Source: Candidatus Margulisiibacteriota bacterium | Lineage (GTDB): Bacteria; Margulisbacteria; Riflemargulisbacteria; GWF2-39-127 | DNA length: 53,702 bases | NCBI GenBank assembly: GCA_003242895.1 | Contig: QKMY01000052.1 | Location: forward strand, 1-53,702 | Direction of reading: 5' to 3' | Shown: one piece after another, positions 1 through 8,249 of the stretch | How the letters are laid out: each line of letters opens with the position of its first letter | How positions within the stretch are numbered: position 1 is the stretch's first letter | Translations under genes and position numbers: made by a program | Notes under the pieces: generated by a model | Database searches by the model: none | What the model saw: the letters and a program-made list of their open reading frames with translations, nothing else | Told to the model about the DNA's origin: nothing

Positions 1-30
1 TCTGCTTGTATTTTTGTCTCGGAGATTGAC

Positions 31-95
31 TGGACACCATCAATCTGAATCAGGTGGACAGTTTACCTGAATTACCTGAACAGCTTCATCTGAAT
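31..95. repeat. Three imperfect direct repeats, possible IS21-family terminal region
   Basis: Three copies of a roughly 20-base unit of the form TGGACA...CTGAAT lie at 31-50, 55-72 and 76-95, about 22-24 bases apart. IS21-family elements carry several such short repeats inside each end as transposase-binding sites. No istA/istB-like reading frame is in the window, so the element body, if real, lies to the left. The family assignment rests on pattern resemblance only. Confidence 0.3.
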
Positions 96-401
96 CTGCA
101 CTTTTCGGTCATCACTAAATTTAATGCTTTTATTTTTATTGAAAATACCAGATAATTGAATCACTTTTTGGCTCCCTAAATTTTTTATTAGAGGTCTATT
201 GTCAGTAGTCGCCTCTATAAAAATTTTGGGGAGTTTTTCTATTTGTCAAGTTGATTTTACTACCACTACAACAATTTTACTTCATTTTGCAAAACAAGGT
301 TGCAGCCTGGGAAAAATCTCAATCCAAACCGCCAACCAACTTCAAACTGCCAAAAGGTTATTTACCCACCGAAAGTATCTGCACCCAAAACGTGTCATTT
401 G

Positions 402-429
402 TTGAAATTAATTTATTAATTGGTATAAT
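402..429 (+). promoter_or_regulatory. Sigma-70-type promoter of the FIST gene
   Basis: TTGAAA at 402-407 and TATAAT at 424-429 are separated by 16 bases, and a TG precedes the -10 box by one base (extended -10). Expected transcription start is near 436, about 30 bases before the FIST start codon. Confidence 0.65.
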
Positions 430-466
430 TAATAATATCTTTGAATTTATTATAGGAGGCGTTTTG

Positions 467-1660
467 ATGACGATAAAATTTGCTACATCGAGTAAAAAAG
501 GGCAGGATAGTTATGAGACAGCGAAAGAATGTGCATTAGAAGCAATGCAAAAACTTGAGGGGCAAAAACCTGATTTTTGTATAGTATTTTCTTCTACACA
601 CTACGATTACGCAGAAGTAGTTAAAGCTTTTAATGAAGTATCTGGAAACGCACCTCTCATAGGTGCATCATCAGCAGGAGAATTTACTGAGATGCAAGTG
701 GTAACCGGAGGCATCTCCTGTGCTATGATTTCTTCTGATCAGTATAAGTTTTTTACTGGACTCGGAAATAATGTTAAGGAAGATGAGTGTGCCGCTATTT
801 TGGCTGCAATGAAAGATTTTCCTAGTGATGTAGAAGGATTTCCTAATCTTGCATCGATTGTCTTGGTGGATGGTCTTATCGGCAAAGGGGAGGATTGTAC
901 GCTGGCCCTTGCAGGTATTATGGAAGATAGGATAAAAGTGGCAGGAGGTGCGGCAGGAGATGATTTTAAGTTTAGTCACACTTCTGTTTTTAATAATGAC
1001 ACAATTGCCTCAAATGCATTGTCAATGGGTTTTGTAGCTTCAAAGAAACCGGTGGTTATCAGCGTTAATCACGGGCACGAACCTATCAGTCCCCCACTTA
1101 AAATAACAAAATCAGTTGATAATCTTGTGTATGAACTCGATGGAAAGCCTGCTATTGAAGTATGGAAGGACTATACGAGAGAAGCTGCAAAAGCGGTTGG
1201 AATAGATGTTGACAAGATGTGGGACGAACCTGATCAATTGGGCAGATTTACCATGATCTTTGAAGCTGGAATTGATCTGGGGGATAGTTACAAAGTAAGA
1301 TGGAGCGGTATACGTCCTGATACAAAAGATGCACTTCCTTTTGTTTGTAGTATGCCTGAAGGTGTGGTTCTCAGGGTCATGCGGAGTTCAAACGAGCAGC
1401 AATTTGCATCAGCTCGAGAAGCTGCTAATGTTGCAGTTCAGAAGGCTGCAGGACAAAAAATTGCAGGGGCAATTGTTTTTGATTGTGCAGTTAGAAGCGC
1501 ATTGCTCGGTGAAGAGTTCTATAAGGCAATAGATGAAATTAAAAATATTTTAAAATGCCCAATTGTTGGGTTGGCCACGTATGGAGAGATAGCTTTTGAG
1601 CCGGGACAGTTGAGTGGATTCCATAATACTACAACTGTTATAATGGCTTTCCTGGAGTAA
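467..1660 (+). CDS. Stand-alone FIST domain sensory protein
   Basis: The 397-residue product consists of FIST_N (about 25-215) and FIST_C (about 220-380) with no attached output domain. Visible family signatures are the GASSAGEF stretch near residue 66, the FDCAVR motif near 338, and the C-terminal GEI...FHNTT region. FIST is an intracellular ligand-sensing fold (small molecules such as amino acids have been proposed) that is usually joined to chemoreceptors, kinases or cyclases; here it must signal through a partner. The start at 467 is chosen because AGGAGG lies at 454-459, seven bases ahead, and because a promoter ends at 429. A small gene follows after one base and is probably cotranscribed. 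There is no signal peptide, so it is cytoplasmic. Confidence 0.88.
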   Translation: MTIKFATSSKKGQDSYETAKECALEAMQKLEGQKPDFCIVFSSTHYDYAEVVKAFNEVSGNAPLIGASSAGEFTEMQVVTGGISCAMISSDQYKFFTGLGNNVKEDECAAILAAMKDFPSDVEGFPNLASIVLVDGLIGKGEDCTLALAGIMEDRIKVAGGAAGDDFKFSHTSVFNNDTIASNALSMGFVASKKPVVISVNHGHEPISPPLKITKSVDNLVYELDGKPAIEVWKDYTREAAKAVGIDVDKMWDEPDQLGRFTMIFEAGIDLGDSYKVRWSGIRPDTKDALPFVCSMPEGVVLRVMRSSNEQQFASAREAANVAVQKAAGQKIAGAIVFDCAVRSALLGEEFYKAIDEIKNILKCPIVGLATYGEIAFEPGQLSGFHNTTTVIMAFLE

Positions 1661-1661
1661 T

Positions 1662-1889
1662 ATGAATTTTGAAGTAGAATTCTTTATAGCTGCATACACC
1701 CAGAGCTTTGGCAGAGACGGCGCCGAAAAGATAATTAATGACGCCTTGTCTGTTCTCAAGTTGACTGAATCTCAACTTTCAGAAGAAAATGCACTCAAAT
1801 TATGTGATTATTTCAAAGCACAATCTGGGACAGTTAGAACAATTGCTAATTTACTTGCTTCACGTATTCTTTTAAGAAAGTTCATGTAA
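1662..1889 (+). CDS. Small helical protein cotranscribed with FIST
   Basis: A 75-residue protein that I do not recognise. It is predicted mostly helical, without membrane segments or cysteines, and ends in a basic stretch. It starts one base after the FIST stop, with GGAG at the end of the FIST gene acting as ribosome binding site, so the two are probably translated together. The tight pairing suggests a partner or output factor for the FIST sensor, but nothing in its sequence proves that. A strong terminator follows about 145 bases downstream. Confidence 0.7.
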   Translation: MNFEVEFFIAAYTQSFGRDGAEKIINDALSVLKLTESQLSEENALKLCDYFKAQSGTVRTIANLLASRILLRKFM

Positions 1890-2212
1890 ATTTTTTTAAA
1901 AGTCGGGTTGTTTAGCGTCATAGGGCTTTTTTTGCTTAACGCCGGAAAAAGATGAAAAAACGGATGGAACAGATCCCGCCGTGACATTAGACCGCTACAT
2001 CTCGTATTTGTTATGTAAGTATTATAAACAGGGGGCTCTATACTAGAGCCTCTTTTTTTTCGTGATAGTGGGTTCGGTGTATTCCTAATATTTTTTTTAA
2101 TTTGTGCTGACTTAAATAGCGAATTTCGATTTGTATTTTATTGAAATATTTTTTTGTATGTAGCGATAAATATATGGTTACAACAAATTAATACAAAATG
2201 AAAGGGCTTCCT
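1890..2212. other. Intergenic region with a terminator
   Basis: The notable element is the terminator at 2034-2060. A ten-codon reading frame starting at 1951 is too short to support. I looked for a riboswitch fold around 1905-2000 and did not find a consensus I recognise. Confidence 0.6.
2034..2060 (+). terminator. Rho-independent terminator after the FIST unit
   Basis: A perfect 7-bp stem, GGCTCTA/TAGAGCC, with a 3-base loop is followed by TCTTTTTTTT. Confidence 0.85.
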
Positions 2213-4210
2213 ATGTTATACAGAAAAATAGTCGCGCTGAACACTACCTCCTCTTTACGTGAAACTCCAAAAAATCCTATATTTATATATTATTCGGATG
2301 AACAAATAGACCAAGTGCCTTATCAATTTGTTTTGAGCAGTATTTCTGTTGCAATTACTAGCAAGGATGGTGTCAATACTGTTGATATCACTCACTTTCC
2401 GAGTCCTAACAGAGTAATAGATGAGAATGATGTTATTGATGATTATTTTATGAAACGGCTTACTCCTAAACAACTAGAGCAATTCCTGTTTGTTTATGAT
2501 GGTGAGTTGAGAAAGATATCATTCGATGATCTTAGATATATATATTATGTCCAAAAGGATGTTAGATTATTTGAGATCAGTCCTATATATTATGAGATCA
2601 TTAAGGCACTGGATGGTCCTGTGAAATTTCTTTGTTTATCTGATATTCACGGGGCAGCTAGTAAAACGTTTAACGCGCTTACTCTTTTCCCTCAAGCTAA
2701 GGTTATATTTTCCGGTGATCTTTTTGATCGTGCACAAAATCAGCATCATGCGAATTGTCTGTTTCAAAACTTTTATCTACATGGCATTTCCGATAATGAG
2801 ATAACAGTCCACGATAATGAGTATTTTAAAAGCACAATGGGTAACCATGATGCGATGGTTTTTGGTGCAGGCCTTGGAGATCTAACGTCTTTAGCCCATT
2901 ATTTCAGGTTTGCGCTTAGATATAATGAAAGTGATTATTTCGAGGAAATATTGGGATTGGATTTGTCAGAATTGAAGGATTTGGCCTCTAAACACGAATA
3001 TAGAGGTAATTATAAAGCAAAAGGTGGAGACCGTGTAGCTGGCGTAGAGATGAACCGGCGTCTTGAGGCTTTATTCACCGATCTTCAATTAAAATTAACA
3101 TTTGGTGATCCTTCTGTAACACTAACCGAAGATGAATCAAATTTATTATATAACCTTAAATTTGGTATTAATGAAAAAAGTATAAATGATCCGGTATTAC
3201 AAGCACTTCAGTATAAGATAGCGAAGTTTGCGATAACGGAAGAAGAAACAGCATTACTGAAGACAATCAAAAAGAAAGAGGTTAAAACTGAAGAACAGGA
3301 AAACTTTCTGGCTAATATTAAAAGCGGTACAGTAAAAAATAAACTGATATCTCCAGTTTTTTTAACATTACAGGAAAAGATTTTTCAACTGAAATTCACG
3401 AAAGAAGAGCAGGAAATTATAGGACGCATAAAAAAAGGTAATCACTACATTTCTTCTGAGGAGATGGTAGTATTAGCAGATTTGCAGAAACAACTGATTA
3501 AAAACAGCGAATTTAGAAAATCAATTCTTATGGGGAAATACTTTAAGCTTTATGATCTTCAGGAAGCTAACGGGAAAAACTTTCTTTTTTTTCATAGCAA
3601 TATTCCAATTGACAAAAATGGTCAAATTCGTGAGATTGCAATTGATGGGAGACGTCTGGGTGGGATTGAATTGCTTGACTATTTACAACAAAAGATTAAT
3701 GAAAGCTATGACCGTTATGAAAAACTCAATATAAATAATGAACAGGAAGTTGATGAATTCATTGCATTTGCCCGAAATCAGAATAATTATTTTGACTGGT
3801 TAGCGTGGAGTTACGACAGTCCTCTTTATGGTAGGGTTATGAAGACCTTTGAGCGTTCTTACTTGCCTGAGGAGAGTGGTACCTATAAAGAGCCGAAAGA
3901 TGATTGGTATCAGAAGATCCAGAATGCTTCCGCAAATATGGAGCATGTTAATTCCATGCTAGCCACTCTTGCGGGGCAGCTTGGAGTGCCTGCTGACAAC
4001 CTTTTTATAATAAATGGACATACTCCTAATGACCAGGGACTGGTCGAGAAATTTGCCGATGGACGTCTTATAAGGATAGATGCCGGTTTTTCTCCCGAAT
4101 ATAATAATTTGGGACAGGTTCTATTGATAACCGAAAAAGGAACTTTATATTCTTTGTCTTTATCCGAAGATAATGACGTTATTGAAAAATATACGTTACA
4201 AAAGGTTTAG
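2213..4210 (+). CDS. Class III fructose-1,6-bisphosphatase-like metallophosphatase
   Basis: A 665-residue protein with the binuclear-metal phosphoesterase motifs in order: SDIHG (D144, H146), GDLFD (about 168), GNHD (210-213) and GHTP (about 602). The stretches around GNHD (ARYNNLDILE-like), FDWLAWSYDSPLYG and TFER match the Firmicutes-type class III fructose-1,6-bisphosphatase, whose length (~640-670 aa) also fits. Such enzymes remove the C1 phosphate of fructose-1,6-bisphosphate in gluconeogenesis. The middle (about 285-425) contains three related helical units of the form LQxKI..F.IT.EE..LL..IK. The start at 2213 is preferred over 2198 because AAAGGG at 2201-2206 lies six bases ahead. It stands alone. 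A different sugar-phosphate substrate remains possible. Confidence 0.8.
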   Translation: MLYRKIVALNTTSSLRETPKNPIFIYYSDEQIDQVPYQFVLSSISVAITSKDGVNTVDITHFPSPNRVIDENDVIDDYFMKRLTPKQLEQFLFVYDGELRKISFDDLRYIYYVQKDVRLFEISPIYYEIIKALDGPVKFLCLSDIHGAASKTFNALTLFPQAKVIFSGDLFDRAQNQHHANCLFQNFYLHGISDNEITVHDNEYFKSTMGNHDAMVFGAGLGDLTSLAHYFRFALRYNESDYFEEILGLDLSELKDLASKHEYRGNYKAKGGDRVAGVEMNRRLEALFTDLQLKLTFGDPSVTLTEDESNLLYNLKFGINEKSINDPVLQALQYKIAKFAITEEETALLKTIKKKEVKTEEQENFLANIKSGTVKNKLISPVFLTLQEKIFQLKFTKEEQEIIGRIKKGNHYISSEEMVVLADLQKQLIKNSEFRKSILMGKYFKLYDLQEANGKNFLFFHSNIPIDKNGQIREIAIDGRRLGGIELLDYLQQKINESYDRYEKLNINNEQEVDEFIAFARNQNNYFDWLAWSYDSPLYGRVMKTFERSYLPEESGTYKEPKDDWYQKIQNASANMEHVNSMLATLAGQLGVPADNLFIINGHTPNDQGLVEKFADGRLIRIDAGFSPEYNNLGQVLLITEKGTLYSLSLSEDNDVIEKYTLQKV

Positions 4211-4555
4211 GATTTAGGTATCAGTAATTTATTGGGGACTTGCCTGCTAATCTGCTTTTTTTTGTTTGTGGAGCTTTATTTTCTCTGAATTGTATGCGCT
4301 TCCAATGTATATGAGATTGTTTCCTTCTGTCTATATATTTTGCTATTTATAAAAAGCATCAAATAATATCCAGAAAATATCTTTTGGGACTGAATCAACT
4401 CACAGCTAATTGCCGAAATTATATTACAGAAATAAATGAAATATCTTGATTTTACATTCGATAACTTTAATGAAGGAGTCGTGGAGAGATATCTTGATAT
4501 GGTTATATCTTTATCGACTAAGATATGTATATAAAATAAGGAGGATAAATAGAAA
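4211..4555. other. Intergenic region, no supported gene
   Basis: A 32-codon frame at 4436-4534 (plus) has no ribosome binding site. The opposite-strand frame has a poor composition. No hairpin-plus-T-run is visible after the phosphatase gene. The strong ribosome site of the next gene lies at 4538-4544. Confidence 0.5.
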
Positions 4556-5170
4556 ATGTATAAGAAAATCATGGCAGGAGACGTAGCCTCTGGGAATCGT
4601 ATAGTTCCGCAGCAAACCCAAGCTCAAATTGCTGAGGTAGCTAGGGCAAGTATGCTTCAGCTAATTGAAAAACTTGGCACAAGTTATAACCTCAATCATG
4701 AATATGGCATCAATACAAAAGCTGTATTGGTATCTTATGAAGGTGTTAGTAGCCTGGGTGTTGACTTGTCCCATGTTTTTGAAGGTTTGGAAGTGCCTAA
4801 GGCGGGCTTTGTTTTAAATCTGAGGTTAGATAAGCAAAAGGCATTATTAGATGCCGTAATAAAAAAATATCCTGAATTGAAGGAGGAATTAGGCTTCTAT
4901 AATTTGGAGGGATCTAAAGCTGTATATAAAAAGATGCGTGAACAGAATGATCATCTAACAGATATAATGTGGTTCTGGACAGGCGAAATATATACCTATG
5001 GTAAAAGAAATGATTCCGAGCCTGTCGCAGGAATAGTTAACAGCGATAAGATAGGTGATTTAAAAGAAAGTTATTTTTATATTCGCACGCTAGAGGGCGA
5101 TTACTGGGATGTCAAACCAGGTGAGTGCAGTCCCTCTGGGGCTTTAGTTCTCGGTATTAAATTGTCATAA
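4556..5170 (+). CDS. Unknown soluble protein, 204 aa
   Basis: I do not recognise this family. AAGGAGG at 4538-4544 supports the start at 4556. The protein begins with a polar helical part (about 1-45), then a mixed alpha/beta body rich in aromatic residues, with two Trp close together (MWFWTGE, near residue 142). The last third is beta-like, ending in GALVLGIK. No signal peptide or membrane segment is visible. It lies alone between the phosphatase and a chemoreceptor, with a weak hairpin after it. Function unknown. Confidence 0.75.
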   Translation: MYKKIMAGDVASGNRIVPQQTQAQIAEVARASMLQLIEKLGTSYNLNHEYGINTKAVLVSYEGVSSLGVDLSHVFEGLEVPKAGFVLNLRLDKQKALLDAVIKKYPELKEELGFYNLEGSKAVYKKMREQNDHLTDIMWFWTGEIYTYGKRNDSEPVAGIVNSDKIGDLKESYFYIRTLEGDYWDVKPGECSPSGALVLGIKLS

Positions 5171-5580
5171 TTTAATTCGAGGCTTTCGTGCCGGGGAGCA
5201 ACAAAAATATATATAAAGCCCTGATTGTGAACGCAACAGGGCTTTCAGTTCGTTGTACAATAAATATCGAATATTTTTCGTAAGATATACTCTGAAGGAG
5301 AAGTCCTGATAGTATGTAACTGTCTATTGAAGAGCCTGTTCTAAAAACAGGTAGGAGTAATTGGTACCCTATACCCTATTCAAATATGGCTATTTAGCTC
5401 ACTGTCAAAATATTAGATCGATATGGCATTAAGTGGTAGTGTTCGGTTAGTATTCGATTTCCCTGACTCTCGGCCAAGGAAACACTGGAGTTCTCAATAA
5501 ATAACGGATATACTTAATAGTAATGCTTTAATGATTTGGAAAACTTTGGTAAATCAAAAAAGTTAAAAAGGAGATGGCTT
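5171..5580. other. Intergenic region with two hairpins, no gene
   Basis: A weak terminator-like hairpin lies at 5215-5245. A short perfect inverted repeat, CCTGTT ctaaa AACAGG, lies at 5335-5351. No convincing promoter pair, small reading frame or riboswitch consensus was found. Confidence 0.5.
5215..5245 (+). terminator. Weak terminator-like hairpin
   Basis: A 9-bp perfect stem, AAAGCCCTG/CAGGGCTTT, has a 13-base loop. The bases after it (CAGTTCG) are not a T run, so termination efficiency is doubtful. It follows the 204-aa gene. Confidence 0.4.
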
Positions 5581-7794
5581 ATGTTACATCTTAGTATGAA
5601 AAAAAAGTTGCTTTTTGGAGGACTTGGCTCGATTATTCTATTGATCGGAACATTATCTTTTAGTTATCTTTCTACAAACAAAGTACTTAAATTGCAGCAT
5701 TCTGTAAAAGAGAATATGAGTATGGAAATTTTTCTGGAAGAAAAACTGGTTGATCATCTAGTCTGGATGAATACACTGTCCAATCATTTACTTGCAAGTC
5801 AAAAATTTGATAAGCAGACAGACCCGACCAAATGTGGATTCGGGAAATGGTATTATGAATATATGGATTCAAAAGAATTCAAAAGTATAGGCAAGAATTA
5901 TCAGGAATCCCTGCGAAGCATGGAACCTTTACATAATAAATTGCATGAATCTGCTGTAACCATATTGGAGATCGAGGAAGTTGAAGGCGAGGGAGGAAAA
6001 GATAGGGCGATACATGTTTATCAGGATGCAATTGGGACTGTTGAGCAACTTCAGAAAAAGTTTGCATACGTGAGAAAATTTTATAATAATCTATCTGTTG
6101 AAAACGAAAAGCTGCTGGCTAAAGAATCAGCTATAATGAAGACCGTTCTTTTGTTCACTTTTATGGGTATCATTATTTTAGTCACAATTATGATCTTGCT
6201 CGTTATTAAAGCTATGCGGACAATATTTACCAGACTTCACGATGCAATGGCAACGGAAGGTGATCTGACAAAGCGAATGCCTGTTGAAGGCTTCAACTGT
6301 TCCAGAATTACGGGCTGTGGAAAAACCGGATGCAAATGTTTTGACAAAGAGAGGGCCTGTTGGTTTGAAGTTGGGTCTTTTGCTTTTAACAAACGTGATA
6401 TTCAATGTCCGAAGATCCTTAATAATGTTTATAAAAGTTGCAAAGAATGCAAAGTTTACAAAATGGCGAATGAAGATGAGCTTAATGAAATAGGATATTA
6501 TTTCAACCACTTTATAGAAACCATTCAGCGAATGGTAAATAAGGTTAAGGAATCATCAAAAATAATGTTAAAGTCGTCTGTTGATCTAACTGCTGATGCG
6601 GATGAAACCTCAAATAGTTCGGAGGAAATCCTGAAAGTATCTAATACCCTTTCTGAAGATTTGGTAAAGCAGGATAATGAAGTTGAAAAAGTTACCAGTG
6701 CATTTAGAAGTATCAGAGATCGTGTAGATCAGATGTCAGAAAAATCACAAACGCAGTTTAAAGACACAGATGTAACCTTATCATTGATTAATGATACAGT
6801 TAAAAAAGTCGAAGTTCTCCGCAATGTCGTAAAGGAACAAACCGATAGTTTCAAAATTGTCACAGAGAATTCTAGCCAGGTAAAATCGGGGGTAGATCAG
6901 ATAGCTACTGATGCTAACAAAATGTCTGAGGATTCTTCCCGAACACTTGAACTTACAAAAAAAGGTGAGAGAGTGGTTAATGAGAGTGTTGATGGTATGG
7001 CAAAAGTGAAGAATACTGTTGAAGGAACGGCAGTAAAAATCAATGAGCTGGGCAAAAATATGTCACAGATTGGGGAAATCATTGAGGTTATTAACGGTAT
7101 CGCAGATCAAACTAATCTGCTGGCACTGAATGCCGCAATTGAATCTGCAAGGGCCGGTGAACATGGCCGGGGATTTTCCGTAGTTGCCGATGAAGTTCGG
7201 AAGCTGGCAGAGCGGTCAACCAAAGCTACTGACGAAATAGCAATATTAATCAGATCTATCCAGCATGGAACAAATGAAGCCGTTAAAGCCATGGAAGGTG
7301 GTATTATAGAGGTAGAAAATGGAATGAATCTGTCAATTCATACTAAAGAAGTGCTTTTAAGCATAACAGAAGCCATGGATAAGATATTCGTACAAATCCA
7401 GAGTATTTCCAGCTCAACAGAGGAAATTGCCGCTAACTCTACAGAGACATATGAGATTATGGGAGGAATTAAAAACAAGAACGATAGCAGCCTGGGTTCG
7501 ATCAATCAGGTTCACACCGTTTTCCAGAGCGTCCAGTCTTCTGTGAATATTTCAAAAGATATTGCAGCAAATAACGTTAAGTTTGCGAGTGAAGTAAGCG
7601 AATATAGCAAGTCAACGGAAAACTCCGTTAATACAGTGAGAGATATAACTAATCAGAATACTGCTCTTTCGGAAGAATTAAATGCATCTACTCAGCATAT
7701 TCAGGATTCAATGGAAAATGTTTCAAAAGCTGCATATAATCTCAAAAAACTTGCCACAGAACTGGAAGATAATCTCAACATGTTTAAGTCCTGA
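5581..7794 (+). CDS. Methyl-accepting chemotaxis protein with CZB-like and Cys-rich domains
   Basis: A 737-residue chemoreceptor. TM1 is about 11-30 and TM2 about 188-212. The periplasmic part carries the chemoreceptor zinc-binding pattern: HxxW at H59, CGFGKWY at C85, and two His in LHNKLH near 118-122. After TM2, the HAMP-like linker is interrupted at about 239-285 by a Cys-rich insert (CxxxxxxCxxxxCxC...CW...C...CxxC). The signalling hairpin tip, with [11 protein letters not shown] and [12 protein letters not shown], lies near 505-545. CZB domains sense zinc and hypochlorous acid in other bacteria; redox or metal sensing is inferred here. The start at 5581 is chosen over an upstream TTG because AAAAGGAG precedes it by seven bases. 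A strong terminator follows; no che genes are nearby. Confidence 0.92.
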   Translation: MLHLSMKKKLLFGGLGSIILLIGTLSFSYLSTNKVLKLQHSVKENMSMEIFLEEKLVDHLVWMNTLSNHLLASQKFDKQTDPTKCGFGKWYYEYMDSKEFKSIGKNYQESLRSMEPLHNKLHESAVTILEIEEVEGEGGKDRAIHVYQDAIGTVEQLQKKFAYVRKFYNNLSVENEKLLAKESAIMKTVLLFTFMGIIILVTIMILLVIKAMRTIFTRLHDAMATEGDLTKRMPVEGFNCSRITGCGKTGCKCFDKERACWFEVGSFAFNKRDIQCPKILNNVYKSCKECKVYKMANEDELNEIGYYFNHFIETIQRMVNKVKESSKIMLKSSVDLTADADETSNSSEEILKVSNTLSEDLVKQDNEVEKVTSAFRSIRDRVDQMSEKSQTQFKDTDVTLSLINDTVKKVEVLRNVVKEQTDSFKIVTENSSQVKSGVDQIATDANKMSEDSSRTLELTKKGERVVNESVDGMAKVKNTVEGTAVKINELGKNMSQIGEIIEVINGIADQTNLLALNAAIESARAGEHGRGFSVVADEVRKLAERSTKATDEIAILIRSIQHGTNEAVKAMEGGIIEVENGMNLSIHTKEVLLSITEAMDKIFVQIQSISSSTEEIAANSTETYEIMGGIKNKNDSSLGSINQVHTVFQSVQSSVNISKDIAANNVKFASEVSEYSKSTENSVNTVRDITNQNTALSEELNASTQHIQDSMENVSKAAYNLKKLATELEDNLNMFKS

Positions 7795-7818
7795 TATAAT
7801 TTCTGTTAATAAATCTGT

Positions 7819-7843
7819 AAAGCCCGCAAGTTGCGGGCTTTTT
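7819..7843 (+). terminator. Rho-independent terminator after the chemoreceptor
   Basis: A perfect 10-bp GC-rich stem, AAAGCCCGCA/TGCGGGCTTT, with a 3-base loop runs into a short T stretch. Confidence 0.85.
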
Positions 7844-7875
7844 GGTAGTTTCTGAATCCTTAATTTGATGGTGAT

Positions 7876-7904
7876 TTTACTTTACTATTAAACTTTACTA
7901 TAAT
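7876..7904 (+). promoter_or_regulatory. Promoter of the symporter-kinase operon
   Basis: TTTACT at 7876-7881 and TATAAT at 7899-7904 are 17 bases apart, just past the preceding terminator and about 70 bases before the first gene of the pair. Confidence 0.6.
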
Positions 7905-7973
7905 TTAATGTTAGATACTCAATGATTATTATTGCAAAATAGCGCAGGTCATGACAAGCTGGAAGGATTGTTT

Positions 7974-8249
7974 ATGAAAGATACTTTCACTAATTTAATA
8001 AGTAAGGTGATGTCGGTTATTAGGAAAAAAGAGTTTATCATTGTTTTTTTCTTTGTTGTTTTCCTTATGCTTAACTGGCCTTTTTTAACTATTGCTGATA
8101 AAGGTAATCCCTTCCATATCTATTTCTATCTATTTTTCATAGTGGTATTTGTAATAATTATGCTGTTTCTTATTCAATACAGCTATTCTAAAAATGCCGA
8201 TACCGACAGTATATATCAAAAAGTCGATAAGGGTGATCTACCCATATGA
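7974..8249 (+). CDS. Small two-TM membrane protein coupled to the symporter-kinase
   Basis: A 91-residue protein with two hydrophobic spans (about 19-40 and 52-75) joined by a short loop, and a charged C-terminal tail. It resembles the small two-helix membrane proteins often encoded immediately before solute:sodium symporters, which may assist or stabilise the transporter. Its TGA stop overlaps the ATG of the following gene (ATGA at 8246-8249), a sign of translational coupling. The start at 7974 is chosen because GGAAGGA precedes it; the longer frame from 7932 adds a polar stretch without a ribosome site. Exact family not recognised. Confidence 0.75.
   Translation: MKDTFTNLISKVMSVIRKKEFIIVFFFVVFLMLNWPFLTIADKGNPFHIYFYLFFIVVFVIIMLFLIQYSYSKNADTDSIYQKVDKGDLPI

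Larger units (their letters stand above)
1..466. other. Window edge without a convincing gene; IS-like repeats and a promoter
   Basis: No supported coding region lies here. The reading frame of the FIST protein stays open upstream to about 251, but that extension lacks a ribosome binding site and reads as low-complexity sequence. The first ~95 bases carry imperfect direct repeats resembling an IS21-type end (listed separately), and a good promoter sits at 402-429. The stretch between (about 115-400) shows nothing I can name. Confidence 0.6.

Noticed and set aside
199-466. Upstream extension of the FIST frame and an overlapping 68-codon frame
   Set aside because: No ribosome site, unusual composition, and a promoter at 402-429 lies inside; AGGAGG fixes the FIST start at 467.
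1900-2010. Possible riboswitch-like leader after the FIST unit
   Set aside because: No match to the c-di-GMP or other consensus I know, and it precedes a terminator rather than a gene start.
4436-4534. 32-codon plus-strand frame
   Set aside because: No ribosome site; it ends just before the ribosome site of the next gene and shows no family resemblance.
4276-4572. Minus-strand 98-codon frame in the gap before the 204-aa gene
   Set aside because: It overlaps the ribosome site and start of a well-supported plus-strand gene and has no start signals of its own.
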